From assembly GCA_018823125.1 (NCBI GenBank), contig JAHJIW010000012.1, positions 57,231 to 121,230 on the forward strand: 64,000 nt of DNA. Reading direction: 5' to 3'. This DNA is from Candidatus Margulisiibacteriota bacterium. GTDB lineage: Bacteria > Margulisbacteria > WOR-1 > JAHJIW01. Positions within the stretch are counted from its first letter, which is position 1, and the number at the start of each line of letters is the position of its first letter. Positions 8,705 to 18,282 of this stretch are shown here, piece by piece. The position numbers and the translations under genes were made by a program. A model generated the notes under the pieces. That model was not told the DNA's origin and did not search any database. It was given only the letters and a program-made list of their open reading frames with translations.

Positions 8705-11107
8705 ATGAGCGGTATCCAACAAATATTAACTAAATATTATGTACAGATCGACCGGGGGATAGATTTGAACCGGAATAATTCCATCGAGCCTAAAGAAGTG
8801 GTTGACGTTAATGGTGATGGGTATTTTGCTGCGGATGAATGCTCAAGTTTTTTGGAAAGAAATTATCCATATTTAAATCAATGTGCTTTATACGACCTGC
8901 TGAATGAAGCAAATGCCGGGTTGGAACTGGTGGAACGAATGAAGAATTTTGGTGATAATTTTAATCCATATGATATGACGATGAGTAATTATTTTGTTGC
9001 CCAAAACCCGATCGTAAATATCCGGTATCAAATTGAATGTGATAACCCCCAAAATCAGGTAAGAGGAGCGTTGAATTTTGGGAAAATTGTTCAATCCTTA
9101 GAAAAATATCTAATTAATTTAAAAGCCATGCTGGTGCAATCTTTTGCGGGCGGCCCGCAGATTGATCAGGAATGTAGGGTTAAAGAACATTCACTGGGCC
9201 TCGAAAGAGGCACTATCGAAGAAAAATATGCGGCAATCGATGAGCTGTTGGAGCTTAGATCCGCCGCGCAGGTGGACAAGCGCCCAATAGATGAAGCGTT
9301 GAATGATTTTCTGCAGAATTTAATTGATACACTGGAAGAAGAAGCGAAGGTGCTGGCGGAAAAGGCGGTCGTGGCAAAGGTGGCGGATGACCGGGCGGGG
9401 TTGCAGCAGGTTTTAACTCAAACGGATGAATTGATCTCCGGTTATTTGATGCCGGCCGGTGAGTTAAGGGAAATAAATGAAGAGCAATATTTGAGACTGG
9501 TATATATCTGGTCAAAACTGCATTGTCTGGAAGCAGAGATATGCAGAAATATGGGTAATTTTGCGGAATCAAAAATATCTCTTGAAAACGCTTTATCCAA
9601 AATGCGGATATTAATGGACAACGGCAATGCGGAAAATAAAAACCGGGCCCGGCTGCTTTTAATAACTTATATTTTAAGCTCATTTTCTGAGCCAGAGTAT
9701 TTGGAAATTATTCTGGAGTGTATCCGAGATTCTTCCGAACTTTCGCTTTTGAAATCCTGCCGGGAATACCTGGCAGAGATAGCCGCCGATGATTCTTTCT
9801 TTGAACCTGAAGCGCGGTACGCGGCCAGTAAACAGCTGGCTCAAATTTATCTTAACAAAGCGGTGCTGTGCTCGGAAACCCGAAAATATCGCGATGCCGA
9901 GGTTTTTGCTAAATATACTTTGGAAAGTTTAGAGACCCTACCTCAATCTGTTGATCTGGAAGTGCTTTCCATGCGGTCTAAGGCCCAGGAGAGTATAGAC
10001 GAGATTTACTGGAAAAGAACGGCGTGGCTCCGCAAACAGCGGTTTGTAATACAAACCGGATTTTCGCTTGGAGCCGGTCGCCTGCACGAGCGGGTGGATG
10101 CCGCCACTGAAACGGCGCCGTCGCTCGGGGTGAACGGTGTGATAATGCCAAAGTTTATTGGCAATACCAATGCGCTCGGATACAGCCCGGCGGTAGAGTT
10201 AGTAGGGATTTTGGATGGCGAGTATGAGTATTATTGGAAACCTGACGAGGAAGGCAGCGCAAAAGAAACCCGGCGCTTAAGGATTGGTCCGGGTTTTCAT
10301 TTTGGTGGGGTGGGCCCCATGGCTCCCGGGATCGGATTAAAATATAACTGGATAAAAAAAGACGAAGCCTGGCCCAATCAGCATTTTTACAGCGGACAAG
10401 ACCATCAGCTGAATGTGGCTTTTGATGTTGGAGCTAATTTTCCGAATGAGGCTTTCGCAAATATATCGCTCGGATATACGGCCGACTGGATCTCGTGGGA
10501 CGCAGAAACGCTGGGTACGGATTTAATTGAATTTAAGAGCCGTGATGATACCGCAAGACTCGGACTCGATTTTGGATATGCCGATTTTTCTCAGGGACGC
10601 GGGGTGCCTCATTTTAACCTGGGTGGGCATTACCAGTTCGGTACATATCATACCCCGGCATTTCTAATTGCTGGAGACGAAGTGTTATACGATGAAATTG
10701 ACAGTAATCCCAAACATGGGTGGGGGGTAAACCTGAAATTTGCCTGGCCCAAAGCGGGAAATTTTTACTTTGCACTTGGATATCAAAATGAAAAGAAGGG
10801 GACGCTGGAACCAACTTATAGCTTTTGTGCTGATATCGGGGGGGACGGAGCGGCCGGCAAGATCGATCTGGGTTTTGAAGCCGAAAAAGTGGATCCTTAT
10901 TACGGAACCCGGCATGTTGGGTTTTCGTTTTTATACGGATCGCCGCTTAAGGTTCCGGGCTTAAACACTTTTTTTGTGAATATTAAAATTGACTCATATG
11001 CGGCGGAGGTTTTTGACGAAGAGTTTGACTGTGCCCGGTTCAGTTTTATTTTTGGGTTTGATTTTGCTCGAATGTACCAGTGGGCTCGGCTGGATTCCGA
11101 TAAATAA
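8705..11107 (+). CDS. EF-hand protein with a beta-rich, barrel-like C-terminal half
   Basis: 800 residues, unidentified. The first 60 residues resemble the start of the upstream protein: calcium loops at 20-31 (DLNRNNSIEPKE) and 34-45 (DVNGDGYFAADE), then a similar helix with FLERN. The middle (about 150-440) is helical. From about 450 to the end the sequence alternates polar and aromatic residues with many Gly/Asn turns (LGVNGVIMPKFIG, FNLGGHYQFGTYH), as in outer-membrane beta-barrels. Yet no signal peptide exists, which is odd for such a protein. Translation is probably coupled: the start lies 2 bp after the previous stop and no well-spaced ribosome site is present. Confidence 0.75.
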   Translation: MSGIQQILTKYYVQIDRGIDLNRNNSIEPKEVVDVNGDGYFAADECSSFLERNYPYLNQCALYDLLNEANAGLELVERMKNFGDNFNPYDMTMSNYFVAQNPIVNIRYQIECDNPQNQVRGALNFGKIVQSLEKYLINLKAMLVQSFAGGPQIDQECRVKEHSLGLERGTIEEKYAAIDELLELRSAAQVDKRPIDEALNDFLQNLIDTLEEEAKVLAEKAVVAKVADDRAGLQQVLTQTDELISGYLMPAGELREINEEQYLRLVYIWSKLHCLEAEICRNMGNFAESKISLENALSKMRILMDNGNAENKNRARLLLITYILSSFSEPEYLEIILECIRDSSELSLLKSCREYLAEIAADDSFFEPEARYAASKQLAQIYLNKAVLCSETRKYRDAEVFAKYTLESLETLPQSVDLEVLSMRSKAQESIDEIYWKRTAWLRKQRFVIQTGFSLGAGRLHERVDAATETAPSLGVNGVIMPKFIGNTNALGYSPAVELVGILDGEYEYYWKPDEEGSAKETRRLRIGPGFHFGGVGPMAPGIGLKYNWIKKDEAWPNQHFYSGQDHQLNVAFDVGANFPNEAFANISLGYTADWISWDAETLGTDLIEFKSRDDTARLGLDFGYADFSQGRGVPHFNLGGHYQFGTYHTPAFLIAGDEVLYDEIDSNPKHGWGVNLKFAWPKAGNFYFALGYQNEKKGTLEPTYSFCADIGGDGAAGKIDLGFEAEKVDPYYGTRHVGFSFLYGSPLKVPGLNTFFVNIKIDSYAAEVFDEEFDCARFSFIFGFDFARMYQWARLDSDK

Positions 11108-11115
11108 TTTTTTGT

Positions 11116-11556
11116 CTAATTATTCCTTAACATACACCAACTATTTCCGCAATCTTTACATACGGTTTGGTGTTTGTACCAGAATAATACAGTAGCAACC
11201 ACGACGTAAAGAATGATAAACAACCAATCCTGATAATATAGTAAGAAGGGGAGAGGAGCTAGTATTAAAACCAGCATGCTAACCACATAAAACTCGTCAT
11301 CAAACTTCACCGCTTTATTTTCCCGGCGGCGAAAAAACTTTTTGGCAAAGAGTCCCGCGCAGGTATAGCAGACTTTCCCGTATTTTTCACAGCGCGTACA
11401 GCAAAAGTAGGAGTTTGAAACATAAATCGCAGCCGCCAGCACCAGATAAAGATAAGGTAAAAGATCATTGTGTAGATATAAAGCAAAAAAACCGATAGCC
11501 AGCGTTAAGATTAAAAGCGAAGAATTAATCAGGTTAACTTTCAGTTCTTTTTTCAC
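11116..11556 (-). CDS. Cys-rich four-helix membrane protein of unknown function
   Basis: 146 residues. There are two amino-terminal hydrophobic helices, a cytosolic or lumenal loop with four cysteines (CCTRCEKYGKVCYTC), two more helices, and a final CKDCGNSWC. The cysteine pairs could bind a metal or be redox active. It starts with GTG inside the ilvN stop (GTGA overlap), so it is co-translated with the acetolactate synthase genes. I cannot name the family. Confidence 0.7.
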   Translation of the reverse strand: MKKELKVNLINSSLLILTLAIGFFALYLHNDLLPYLYLVLAAAIYVSNSYFCCTRCEKYGKVCYTCAGLFAKKFFRRRENKAVKFDDEFYVVSMLVLILAPLPFLLYYQDWLFIILYVVVATVLFWYKHQTVCKDCGNSWCMLRNN

Positions 11557-12038
11557 TTAGTGTCTGATCCTCTAAGCAGGGCAATTTTGCCGGTGCGGAC
11601 CATTTCTTTGATGCCAAATTTTTCAAGCAGCTTAATGGCCCCTTCAACTTTGGAGGAGTCTCCGGCGAGTTCGATGGTCATGGCGGTTTCGCCCACGTCA
11701 GCGATTTTTCCTCTGAAAATATCAACCAGCTCGGTTATTTCTGCACGATTTTTTGCGTTAACCGCCACTTTGACTAAAACTAGTTCGCGGTCTACCGATT
11801 TATCCGGCGGCAGATCAAATACTTTGATCACGTTGATTAGTTTATAGAGTTGTTTTTGGATTTGCTCTAGTACTTGATCGTCACCGTGCACTACAATGGT
11901 CATGCGCGACAATTGCGGGTCTTCGGTGGTACCCACTGCTAAACTATCAATATTAAAACCACGTCGAGCAAAGAGCCCGGCCACTTTATTGAGGACTCCC
12001 GGGTGATTTTCTACTAAAACTGATATGGTATGTTTCAT
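11553..12038 (-). CDS. ilvN: Acetolactate synthase small (regulatory) subunit
   Basis: Regulatory partner of IlvB. The amino-terminal ACT domain (ISVLVENHPGVLNKVAGLFARRGFNI) normally binds valine for feedback inhibition. A second ferredoxin-like half begins near residue 80 (ELVLVKVAV). The 161-residue length is typical. It lies 10 bp downstream of ilvB with an AAAGGA ribosome site and overlaps the following membrane-protein gene. Confidence 0.96.
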   Translation of the reverse strand: MKHTISVLVENHPGVLNKVAGLFARRGFNIDSLAVGTTEDPQLSRMTIVVHGDDQVLEQIQKQLYKLINVIKVFDLPPDKSVDRELVLVKVAVNAKNRAEITELVDIFRGKIADVGETAMTIELAGDSSKVEGAIKLLEKFGIKEMVRTGKIALLRGSDTK

Positions 12039-12048
12039 GGTTTTTCCT

Positions 12049-13722
12049 TTAATCGATTAACATTTCGTTGATGGCTTGCCCGGCCGGAACAAACGGAAAT
12101 ACGTTTTCTTCTTTTTCGCACACAAAATCAATTAAAACCGGCCTGTCTTTTGACTTGAGCGCTTGCTGAATTACTTTTTTAACGTCTTCCGGTTTTTTAG
12201 CGCGTAGCCCAATGGCTCCGAAAGCTTCCGCCACCTTTACAAAATCTGGATTATTACAAAGATTAGTTGCAGAATAACGCTTGTTTAATAATACTTCCTG
12301 CCATTGACGCACCATACCCAGAAAACTGTTATTTAACACGGCAATGATAATGGGCAATTTATTGTTTACGGCGGTAGTTAGTTCTTGAATATTCATTTGG
12401 ATACTTCCATCGCCGGCAATGTCAATGACCACTGCCTCAGGTTTAGCAATTTGTGCTCCGATGGCGGCGGGTAGGCCATAGCCCATGGTTCCTAATCCAC
12501 CGGAAGAGATAAAAGTGCGTGGTTTAGTGTATTTAAAGAACTGGGCTGCCCACATTTGGTTTTGCCCTACTTCGGTAGCAATAATAGCTTTGCCCTTGGT
12601 TAGCTCATCGAGCATTTCTACCACGTATTGCGGTTTGATGATTTTGGTTTTTTTATAACTTAAGGGATATTTCTTTTTCCACTCTGCAACTTGAGCCAGC
12701 CAAGCTTCATTTTTGGCCTTGGGTTTAACTTTTTCGATGAGTGACTTTAGTACGTTTTTCACGTCTCCTACGATGGGGATATCCACTCTGACATTTTTGC
12801 CGATTTCGGCGGGATCAATGTCGATGTGGATGATTTTTGCGTCAGGAGCAAAGCGTTCGATGTGTCCGGTTACGCGGTCATCAAAACGAGCGCCCACTGC
12901 AATTAATAAGTCGCAATCAGTAACAGTGAAATTAGCATAAGCGGTGCCGTGCATCCCCAGCATGCCTAACGAAAGGTTATTAGTTTCAGGAAAAGCGCCC
13001 TTACCCATCAAGGTAGTAGTTACCGGAATGTTGCATTTTTCGGCTAGCTCGAAAACTTCTTTATTGGCGCCGGAAATTATTACTCCGCCGCCCACGTACA
13101 GTACCGGTTTTTTGGCGTTGCTGATTAATTTAGCCGCCGCATTAATTTGTTTAGGGTGACCGGAATAGGTTGGCTTATATCCCGGATGCTCAAATTTTTC
13201 GGGATGTTTATATTCCGCTTTTTTCATTTGAGCGTCTTTACAAATATCGATCACCACTGGACCCGGGCGGCCGGTAGAAGCGATGTAAAATGCTTCTTTA
13301 ACCACCTGTGGAATTTCTTCTGCAGTTTTTATTAAATAGTTGTGTTTAGTAATTGGAGCCGTAATGCCGGTTACATCTGCTTCCTGGAAAGAATCTCTTC
13401 CTAAAAGCGCGGTGCCAACCTGGCCGGTGATGGCTACCAGAGGAATCGAATCCATATGTGCAGTAGCAATGCCGGTAATTAAATTAGTTGCTCCTGGGCC
13501 GGAAGTTGCGCAGCAAACGCCAACTTTTCCGGAAGCTCTCGCATATCCATCCGCAGCGTGAGCCGCTCCCTGTTCGTGACGAGTCAAAATGTGTTTAATA
13601 TCTTTGTCGTCATAGAGAACGTCATACAGAGGGATAGTCGTTCCGCCGGGATAGCCGAAAATAACTTTTACGCCTTCTTTTTTTAAACTTTCTACTAATG
13701 CTTTGGCGCCGGTATATTCCAT
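12049..13722 (-). CDS. ilvB: Acetolactate synthase catalytic subunit
   Basis: ThDP-dependent condensation of pyruvate to acetolactate (or 2-aceto-2-hydroxybutyrate), first step of branched-chain amino acid synthesis. Glu50 in RHEQGAAHA activates the cofactor. [15 protein letters not shown] with a downstream Asn-Asn is the ThDP/Mg motif, and [12 protein letters not shown] belongs to the middle domain. At 557 residues it is complete. It forms an operon with ilvN and the Cys-rich membrane protein. Confidence 0.97.
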   Translation of the reverse strand: MEYTGAKALVESLKKEGVKVIFGYPGGTTIPLYDVLYDDKDIKHILTRHEQGAAHAADGYARASGKVGVCCATSGPGATNLITGIATAHMDSIPLVAITGQVGTALLGRDSFQEADVTGITAPITKHNYLIKTAEEIPQVVKEAFYIASTGRPGPVVIDICKDAQMKKAEYKHPEKFEHPGYKPTYSGHPKQINAAAKLISNAKKPVLYVGGGVIISGANKEVFELAEKCNIPVTTTLMGKGAFPETNNLSLGMLGMHGTAYANFTVTDCDLLIAVGARFDDRVTGHIERFAPDAKIIHIDIDPAEIGKNVRVDIPIVGDVKNVLKSLIEKVKPKAKNEAWLAQVAEWKKKYPLSYKKTKIIKPQYVVEMLDELTKGKAIIATEVGQNQMWAAQFFKYTKPRTFISSGGLGTMGYGLPAAIGAQIAKPEAVVIDIAGDGSIQMNIQELTTAVNNKLPIIIAVLNNSFLGMVRQWQEVLLNKRYSATNLCNNPDFVKVAEAFGAIGLRAKKPEDVKKVIQQALKSKDRPVLIDFVCEKEENVFPFVPAGQAINEMLID

Positions 13723-13750
13723 GATTTTTCCTCTAAATTAAAGTATGAGG

Positions 13751-13780
13751 ATTTTAACACGGGTTGGCTTTGGCGGTCAA
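13751..13780 (-). promoter_or_regulatory. ilvB operon promoter
   Basis: Minus-strand TTGACC (13775-13780), an 18-bp spacer, then TAAAAT (13751-13756) preceded by TG (extended -10). The -35 overlaps the ilvD stop codon. The leader is about 20-28 nt and contains AGAGGA. Confidence 0.65.
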
Positions 13781-15432
13781 ACTTTTAAGACCGCTCCGGT
13801 GTTAGCCGAAGTGACTAATTTTGCATAACGTGCCAGCCAGCCGGTTTTAATTTTGGGCTCATGCGATTTTAGCTTTTTCAGCCGCTCTTCAATTTCTGAC
13901 TGAGCAACTTTTAGTTCAATTTTTCTGCCGTGAATATCGATTTCTATTTCATCCCCGTCTTTTACCGCAGCAATTACGCCACCGCCGGCCGCTTCCGGAG
14001 AAATATGTCCGATGCAGGGTCCTTTGGTCCCGCCCGAAAATCTACCGTCGGTGATTAAAGCTACAGAATCCGCTAGTCCCATGGCAGAAATGGCTGAGGT
14101 AGGGGCGAGCATTTCTCTCATGCCCGGTCCGCCTTTTGGCCCTTCGTAGCGGGTTACAATAACGGTTCCCGGTTTAATTTTTTTGCCGTGGATGGCTTTG
14201 ATGGTTTCTTCCTCGCTGTCAAAACAAACCGCTTTGCCGGTAAACTTCATCATTTTTTCGGAAACCGCGGTTTGTTTAACGATGCATCCGTCTTTGGCTA
14301 TGTTTCCGTAAAGAATCGCGATCCCGCCTTCTTGATGATAAGGATTATTTAACGGGCGGATAATATTTTCGTCATCTACTTCGCCCAGCTTGGCTAACTC
14401 TTTAATATTTTTACCGGTTACGGTTTCGGCTGATAAAAGTTTATCTTTCAAACGATTTAAAACGGCAGGAATTCCACCGGCAAATTCAAAGTCTTCCATA
14501 AAATGTTCGCCGCCTGGCCGTAAGTTGATAATGTGCGGTGTTTCTTTACTGATATCGTCATAAAGTTTTAGCGGAATTTCAATCCCCGCTTCGTGCGCGA
14601 TCGCCGAAAGGTGTAAAACGGTATTGGTTGATCCGCCGATGGCATTATCAACACGAATGGCGTTTACAAACGCATTTTTAGTCATGATTTGGCGGGGAGT
14701 TACGTTTTGTTTTACTAACTCAACGATTCTTTCGCCGGACTCCCTAGCAATTCTTTTCTTTTTAGAAGAAATGGCTAAAGCGGTGCCGGATTCGTGGAGC
14801 GACATGCCTAAAACTTCGGTTAAACAACCCATGGTGTTGGCGGTATAAAGTCCCTGACAGGAGCCGCAGCCGGGACAGGCTTCTAATTCAAGAAAAGCTA
14901 ATTCTTCTTTGTCTACCCCTTGGCCTTCGGCGACTAATATTTTCTCCCAGGTATCTCTAACGTAAGAACGCCTTTTCATTTTGTGCCGGCCGGAAAGCAT
15001 GGGGCCTACGGTTACCACAATACAGGGAATATCCAGCCTGGCAGCCGCCATCAGCATTCCCGGAGTAATTTTGTCACAGGCGGTCAACAATACTAAACCG
15101 TCCAATTTGTGGGCTTGAGCAATCGATTCAACGCAATCGGCAATCAGTTCGCGCGAAGGAAGACTGTAATGCATGCCGGAATGTCCCATCGCAATTCCAT
15201 CACAGATGGCCGGGATGCCAAATATAAATGGTTGTCCTCCGCCGGCATAAACTCCGTTTTCAATTGCTCTCTCAAAATCGCGCATAGTGATGTGGCCGGG
15301 GACTAAATCCGTAAAACTGGAAGCAATCCCGATAAAAGGCTTGTCTAAACCTTTTTTAGTAACTCCGGTGGCGTGGATTAAGGCGCGGTGGGGGGCTCTT
15401 TCGATTCCTTTTTTGGTTTCATCTGAGCGCAT
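13777..15432 (-). CDS. ilvD: Dihydroxy-acid dehydratase
   Basis: Fe-S enzyme that dehydrates dihydroxy acids to the keto acids of valine and isoleucine. Cluster cysteines are visible in [12 protein letters not shown] and in [40 protein letters not shown] is the usual start of the family, so I use the ATG at 15432, which has GGAG 7-8 bp upstream. A longer frame to 15549 exists but passes through the promoter. The protein is 551 residues, normal length. Confidence 0.96.
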   Translation of the reverse strand: MRSDETKKGIERAPHRALIHATGVTKKGLDKPFIGIASSFTDLVPGHITMRDFERAIENGVYAGGGQPFIFGIPAICDGIAMGHSGMHYSLPSRELIADCVESIAQAHKLDGLVLLTACDKITPGMLMAAARLDIPCIVVTVGPMLSGRHKMKRRSYVRDTWEKILVAEGQGVDKEELAFLELEACPGCGSCQGLYTANTMGCLTEVLGMSLHESGTALAISSKKKRIARESGERIVELVKQNVTPRQIMTKNAFVNAIRVDNAIGGSTNTVLHLSAIAHEAGIEIPLKLYDDISKETPHIINLRPGGEHFMEDFEFAGGIPAVLNRLKDKLLSAETVTGKNIKELAKLGEVDDENIIRPLNNPYHQEGGIAILYGNIAKDGCIVKQTAVSEKMMKFTGKAVCFDSEEETIKAIHGKKIKPGTVIVTRYEGPKGGPGMREMLAPTSAISAMGLADSVALITDGRFSGGTKGPCIGHISPEAAGGGVIAAVKDGDEIEIDIHGRKIELKVAQSEIEERLKKLKSHEPKIKTGWLARYAKLVTSANTGAVLKV

Positions 15433-15477
15433 AATTTTCTCCTTTTCGTATTTAGCTTTTTTTCTGAATGCATGAAT

Positions 15478-15483
15478 ATTATA
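15478..15483 (-). promoter_or_regulatory. ilvD -10 box
   Basis: Minus-strand TGTTATAAT (extended -10) about 45 nt before the ilvD start. It lies back to back with the plus-strand sigma-28-like site at 15497-15523, so this 119-bp gap is a two-sigma divergent promoter region. Confidence 0.55.
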
Positions 15484-15496
15484 ACATACCAGATCT

Positions 15497-15523
15497 GAAA
15501 TTTTTGGTAGATATTCGCGATAA
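15497..15523 (+). promoter_or_regulatory. Sigma-28-like promoter, site F
   Basis: GAAA at 15497-15500, 15 bp beginning TTTTTGG, then CGCGATAA at 15516-15523. Placed 28 bp before the TPR protein start. Confidence 0.6.
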
Positions 15524-15551
15524 TAAATTAGGAAAAACGGAGTAATCAACC

Positions 15552-16334
15552 ATGGGCGACAAAGTTGAATATGCTAATAAGATTTGCCAGGAAAAGGAAA
15601 TCCATATATTGTCGTTTAAACGAAAGGCAGCGTTAAAAAAAGAGGCCGCGGCCCAGCAGCTGATGGCAGCAGGGGATTTTGCCGGAGCGATCGATGTTTT
15701 GGATGAATTAATTTGTGCTTATCCCTGGGAAATTGGCAGTTGGGTATCAAAAGCTAATGCTTTAATCAAATTGGGAGAATTTGAGGCTGCCGAAGAAACT
15801 TTTATTACTGGTATTAATGAATATAATAAATGGGGCGGGCCGGGAAGACCACCTCAACAAGAACTGGCCAAAGCCTACTTTTACTATGCGTTCATGTTTT
15901 ACGATAAAAAATTTACCTGTACCGAATGTAATATTAGCTATGCGGAGCGTATTGATGATCTGGATGATGCCTGGGCCTTGGTGGAAGAAGCAATTTTACT
16001 TCACTCCAGTGAGTGTGAGTTTTATCTTTTGCGTGCACTGATTGGTTGGGAATTGAGACATGATCGCGTAGATGTTTTAGCGGATTTTAATCAGGCACTT
16101 GAATTATCTAACCTTTCTAATATTTCAAATCGACCAGAAAGACAACGATTAACCAGAGCTCGGCTGCAAACATACCGTAGCCGCGCTGAATATTTTTTAA
16201 CGTTTGAAGAATACGATAATGCGATGTCAGATGTAGAATCAATGTTGTTAATTGATCCGCAAAATGAGGATGCGCTCAGCTTAAAAATTAAAATATTAGA
16301 TCAGACAAAAGTACTTAGTGAGCATGATTTGTGA
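15552..16334 (+). CDS. TPR-repeat protein of unknown role
   Basis: 260 residues. TPR-like helix pairs are clear near residues 30-85 ([20 protein letters not shown] and [20 protein letters not shown]) and at the end ([20 protein letters not shown]). A central insert contains CTEC. There is no signal peptide, so it probably acts in the cytoplasm as a protein-binding scaffold. It is driven by its own sigma-28-like site and ends 39 bp before aroC, whose promoter begins right after its stop. Partner unknown. Confidence 0.75.
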   Translation: MGDKVEYANKICQEKEIHILSFKRKAALKKEAAAQQLMAAGDFAGAIDVLDELICAYPWEIGSWVSKANALIKLGEFEAAEETFITGINEYNKWGGPGRPPQQELAKAYFYYAFMFYDKKFTCTECNISYAERIDDLDDAWALVEEAILLHSSECEFYLLRALIGWELRHDRVDVLADFNQALELSNLSNISNRPERQRLTRARLQTYRSRAEYFLTFEEYDNAMSDVESMLLIDPQNEDALSLKIKILDQTKVLSEHDL

Positions 16335-16364
16335 TTGTCCGCCTTCTATTTCCTATGCTATAAT
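16335..16364 (+). promoter_or_regulatory. aroC promoter, leaderless
   Basis: TTGTCC (16335-16340), 18 bp, then TGCTATAAT with TATAAT at 16359-16364. The aroC ATG follows after 9 nt, with no ribosome site. Confidence 0.65.
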
Positions 16365-16373
16365 CCTCACGTT

Positions 16374-17441
16374 ATGTTACGTTATCTCACCGCCGGTGAA
16401 TCACACGGAAAAGGTTTAATTGCCATCCTCGAAGGGATGCCTTCTAATCTGCCGCTTTCTGCAAAAGATGTCGATGTGGATCTGGCACGACGCCAGGAAG
16501 GTCCGGGTCGCGGCGGCCGCATGAAAATCGAAAAAGATAAAGTTGATTTTATTTCGGGCGTGCGTCACGGAAAAACGCTAGGATCACCCATCGGTATTTT
16601 TATTCCCAATAAAGATTTTAAAAACTGGACCGAAATTATGTCTGCCGAAAAGGGTAGTGCCGGCGAAAAGGTAACTAAGCTGCGTCCCGGTCATGCCGAT
16701 TTAGCTGGAATATTGAAATATGGATTTGATGATGTGCGCAACGTTTTAGAAAGAGCTTCAGCCCGGGAAACTGCTGCTCGGGTGGCAGTGGGAGCAGTTT
16801 GTAAAAAGTTTCTCTCTGAATTTGGGATTAAAATCAACAGCAAAGTAGTGCACGTGGGCGGCGCTGAAGGCGAAAAGGAAATCAAAGCTTTAATCGAAAA
16901 AATTAAGGCCGAAGGTGATACTTTAGGCGGAGTTTTTGAAGTTACCGCTGCTGGAGTGCCTGCCGGCCTTGGTAGTTACGTTCAATGGGACCGCAAATTA
17001 GACGGAAGAATTTCCCAGGCTATCATGAGTATCCCGGCAATTAAGGGCGTGGAAATTGGTCTGGGTTTTGAAAATAGCGGCAGAAAAGGTTCTGCGGTTC
17101 ATGATGAGATCTTTTATGATGAAAAAGGATATGGTCATAAAACTAATAATGCGGGAGGTCTCGAGGGCGGGGTCACCAACGGCGAGGATATTGTAATCCG
17201 GGCGGCCATGAAGCCTATTTCTACGTTGTTAAAGCCGCTTAAATCAGTGGATTTAAAAACCAAAAAATCGGCCCAAGCCCACGTGGAGCGTTCGGACGTT
17301 GCGGCGGTGGAGGCAGCGGCGGTGGTCGGCGAAGCCGGCCTGGCGTATGAATTAGCCCGCGTAATGCTCGAAAAATTTGGCCACGATTCCCTGCCGGACA
17401 TTAAGGCTGCTTTTCAGTCTTATTTGAAGCGGATCAGGTAG
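16374..17441 (+). CDS. aroC: Chorismate synthase
   Basis: Last step of the shikimate pathway: FMN-dependent conversion of EPSP to chorismate. LRYLTAGESHGKGLIAILEG at the start is the family signature, RPGHADLAG and ERASARETAARVAVGA follow, and the end carries EAAAVVGEAGLAYELA. The ATG at 16374 begins MLRYLTAGESHG. An upstream in-frame ATG at 16335 would place the promoter inside the gene. 355 residues, normal. Confidence 0.97.
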   Translation: MLRYLTAGESHGKGLIAILEGMPSNLPLSAKDVDVDLARRQEGPGRGGRMKIEKDKVDFISGVRHGKTLGSPIGIFIPNKDFKNWTEIMSAEKGSAGEKVTKLRPGHADLAGILKYGFDDVRNVLERASARETAARVAVGAVCKKFLSEFGIKINSKVVHVGGAEGEKEIKALIEKIKAEGDTLGGVFEVTAAGVPAGLGSYVQWDRKLDGRISQAIMSIPAIKGVEIGLGFENSGRKGSAVHDEIFYDEKGYGHKTNNAGGLEGGVTNGEDIVIRAAMKPISTLLKPLKSVDLKTKKSAQAHVERSDVAAVEAAAVVGEAGLAYELARVMLEKFGHDSLPDIKAAFQSYLKRIR

Positions 17442-17451
17442 CCTTATCTCG

Positions 17452-17480
17452 TTGACTTACCCTATCCCTTATGATAAAAT
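17452..17480 (+). promoter_or_regulatory. rpsP operon promoter
   Basis: TTGACT (17452-17457), exactly 17 bp, then TAAAAT (17475-17480), with TG one base upstream of the -10. It is the best vegetative promoter in the first third of the window and sits just after aroC. Confidence 0.75.
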
Positions 17481-17513
17481 CACCAGGTTCATTTTACTCT
17501 AGGAGGAAATACA

Positions 17514-17966
17514 TTGGCAGCAAAGATAAAATTGAGAAGAATTGGAGCAAAAAAGAGGCCCCTGTACCGGTTTGTAGTATTGGATGAATCCGCCCCCACT
17601 AAAGCCGTAGCCCTTGATACCCTTGGAACCTATAATCCCCGCCAGGAACCTACTTTAATTGAGTTTGATAAAGAAAAAGTTGAAGCCTGGCTCAAAAAAG
17701 GCGCAGAACCTACCGAAAAAGTAAGAATTTTGCTGGGTAAAGCAGGAATTTTACCGCTGGTTAGCTTTGAAGGCAAACCTAAGCGTAAACCTCGCAAAGA
17801 AGCCGCGAAAGAAGAAGGCGCTGAAGGCGCAGCTAAGCCAGCTGAAGGTGCAGCTCCTAAAAAAGAGGAAGCTCCTAAAGAAGAAAAGAAAGTCGAAGCG
17901 CCAAAAGAAGAACCCAAGCCCGAAGTGCAAAAAGAAGAGCCCAAAACCGAAGAAAAAGCTTCTTAA
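17514..17966 (+). CDS. rpsP: Ribosomal protein bS16 with a long low-complexity tail
   Basis: Small-subunit protein bS16: the core covers about residues 1-85 (KIKLRRIGAKKRPLYRFVVL, then DTLGTYNPRQEP). From about 85 to 150 the sequence is Lys/Glu/Ala/Pro repeats (EEAPKEEKKVEAPKEEPK) that most bS16 proteins lack. The start is TTG at 17514, set by AGGAGG seven bases upstream. It is first in a seven-gene ribosome/tRNA maturation operon. Confidence 0.95.
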   Translation: MAAKIKLRRIGAKKRPLYRFVVLDESAPTKAVALDTLGTYNPRQEPTLIEFDKEKVEAWLKKGAEPTEKVRILLGKAGILPLVSFEGKPKRKPRKEAAKEEGAEGAAKPAEGAAPKKEEAPKEEKKVEAPKEEPKPEVQKEEPKTEEKAS

Positions 17967-18007
17967 CCTGGTCAATCGGTAAAAGATTTTTCAAAGCAGG
18001 TGTGAAA

Positions 18008-18277
18008 ATGAAGGAATTAGTTGAATACATCGTAAAAGCGCTAGTCGATACACCGGATGAAGTAAATGTTGCACAGACCGAAGGCGAAAGTGTTACCATT
18101 TTAGAAATCAGAGTGGCGCAGGATGATATTGGTAAAGTAATCGGCAGAGAAGGCCGCATTGCCAACGCCATCCGCACCATCACCAAAGCTGCCGCCGCTA
18201 AAAACAAAAGGCGCGTAACCGTGGAAATTCTGACTCAAGGCGAAGAGGCTAGAAAACCAAAAACAGAAGGAGGTTGA
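18008..18277 (+). CDS. khpA: KH-domain RNA-binding protein KhpA
   Basis: A single KH domain with the GxxG loop in GKVIGREGRIANAIRTI. This YlqC/KhpA family binds RNA, often together with KhpB, and regularly follows rpsP. A GTG at 18002 is possible, but the AGCAGGTG ribosome site overlaps it. The ATG at 18008 has proper spacing and gives the usual MKELVEYIVKALVD start (89 residues). Confidence 0.93.
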   Translation: MKELVEYIVKALVDTPDEVNVAQTEGESVTILEIRVAQDDIGKVIGREGRIANAIRTITKAAAAKNKRRVTVEILTQGEEARKPKTEGG

Positions 18278-18282
18278 TTTAA

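Noticed and set aside
9255..9683. 142-residue minus-strand frame
   Set aside because: Lies wholly inside the plus-strand EF-hand gene and is Pro/Leu-rich nonsense without a start signal.
17630..18207. Minus-strand frames opposite rpsP and khpA
   Set aside because: They are reflections of the Lys/Glu/Ala-rich coding strand, giving Ser/Phe/Leu-rich products with no start signals.
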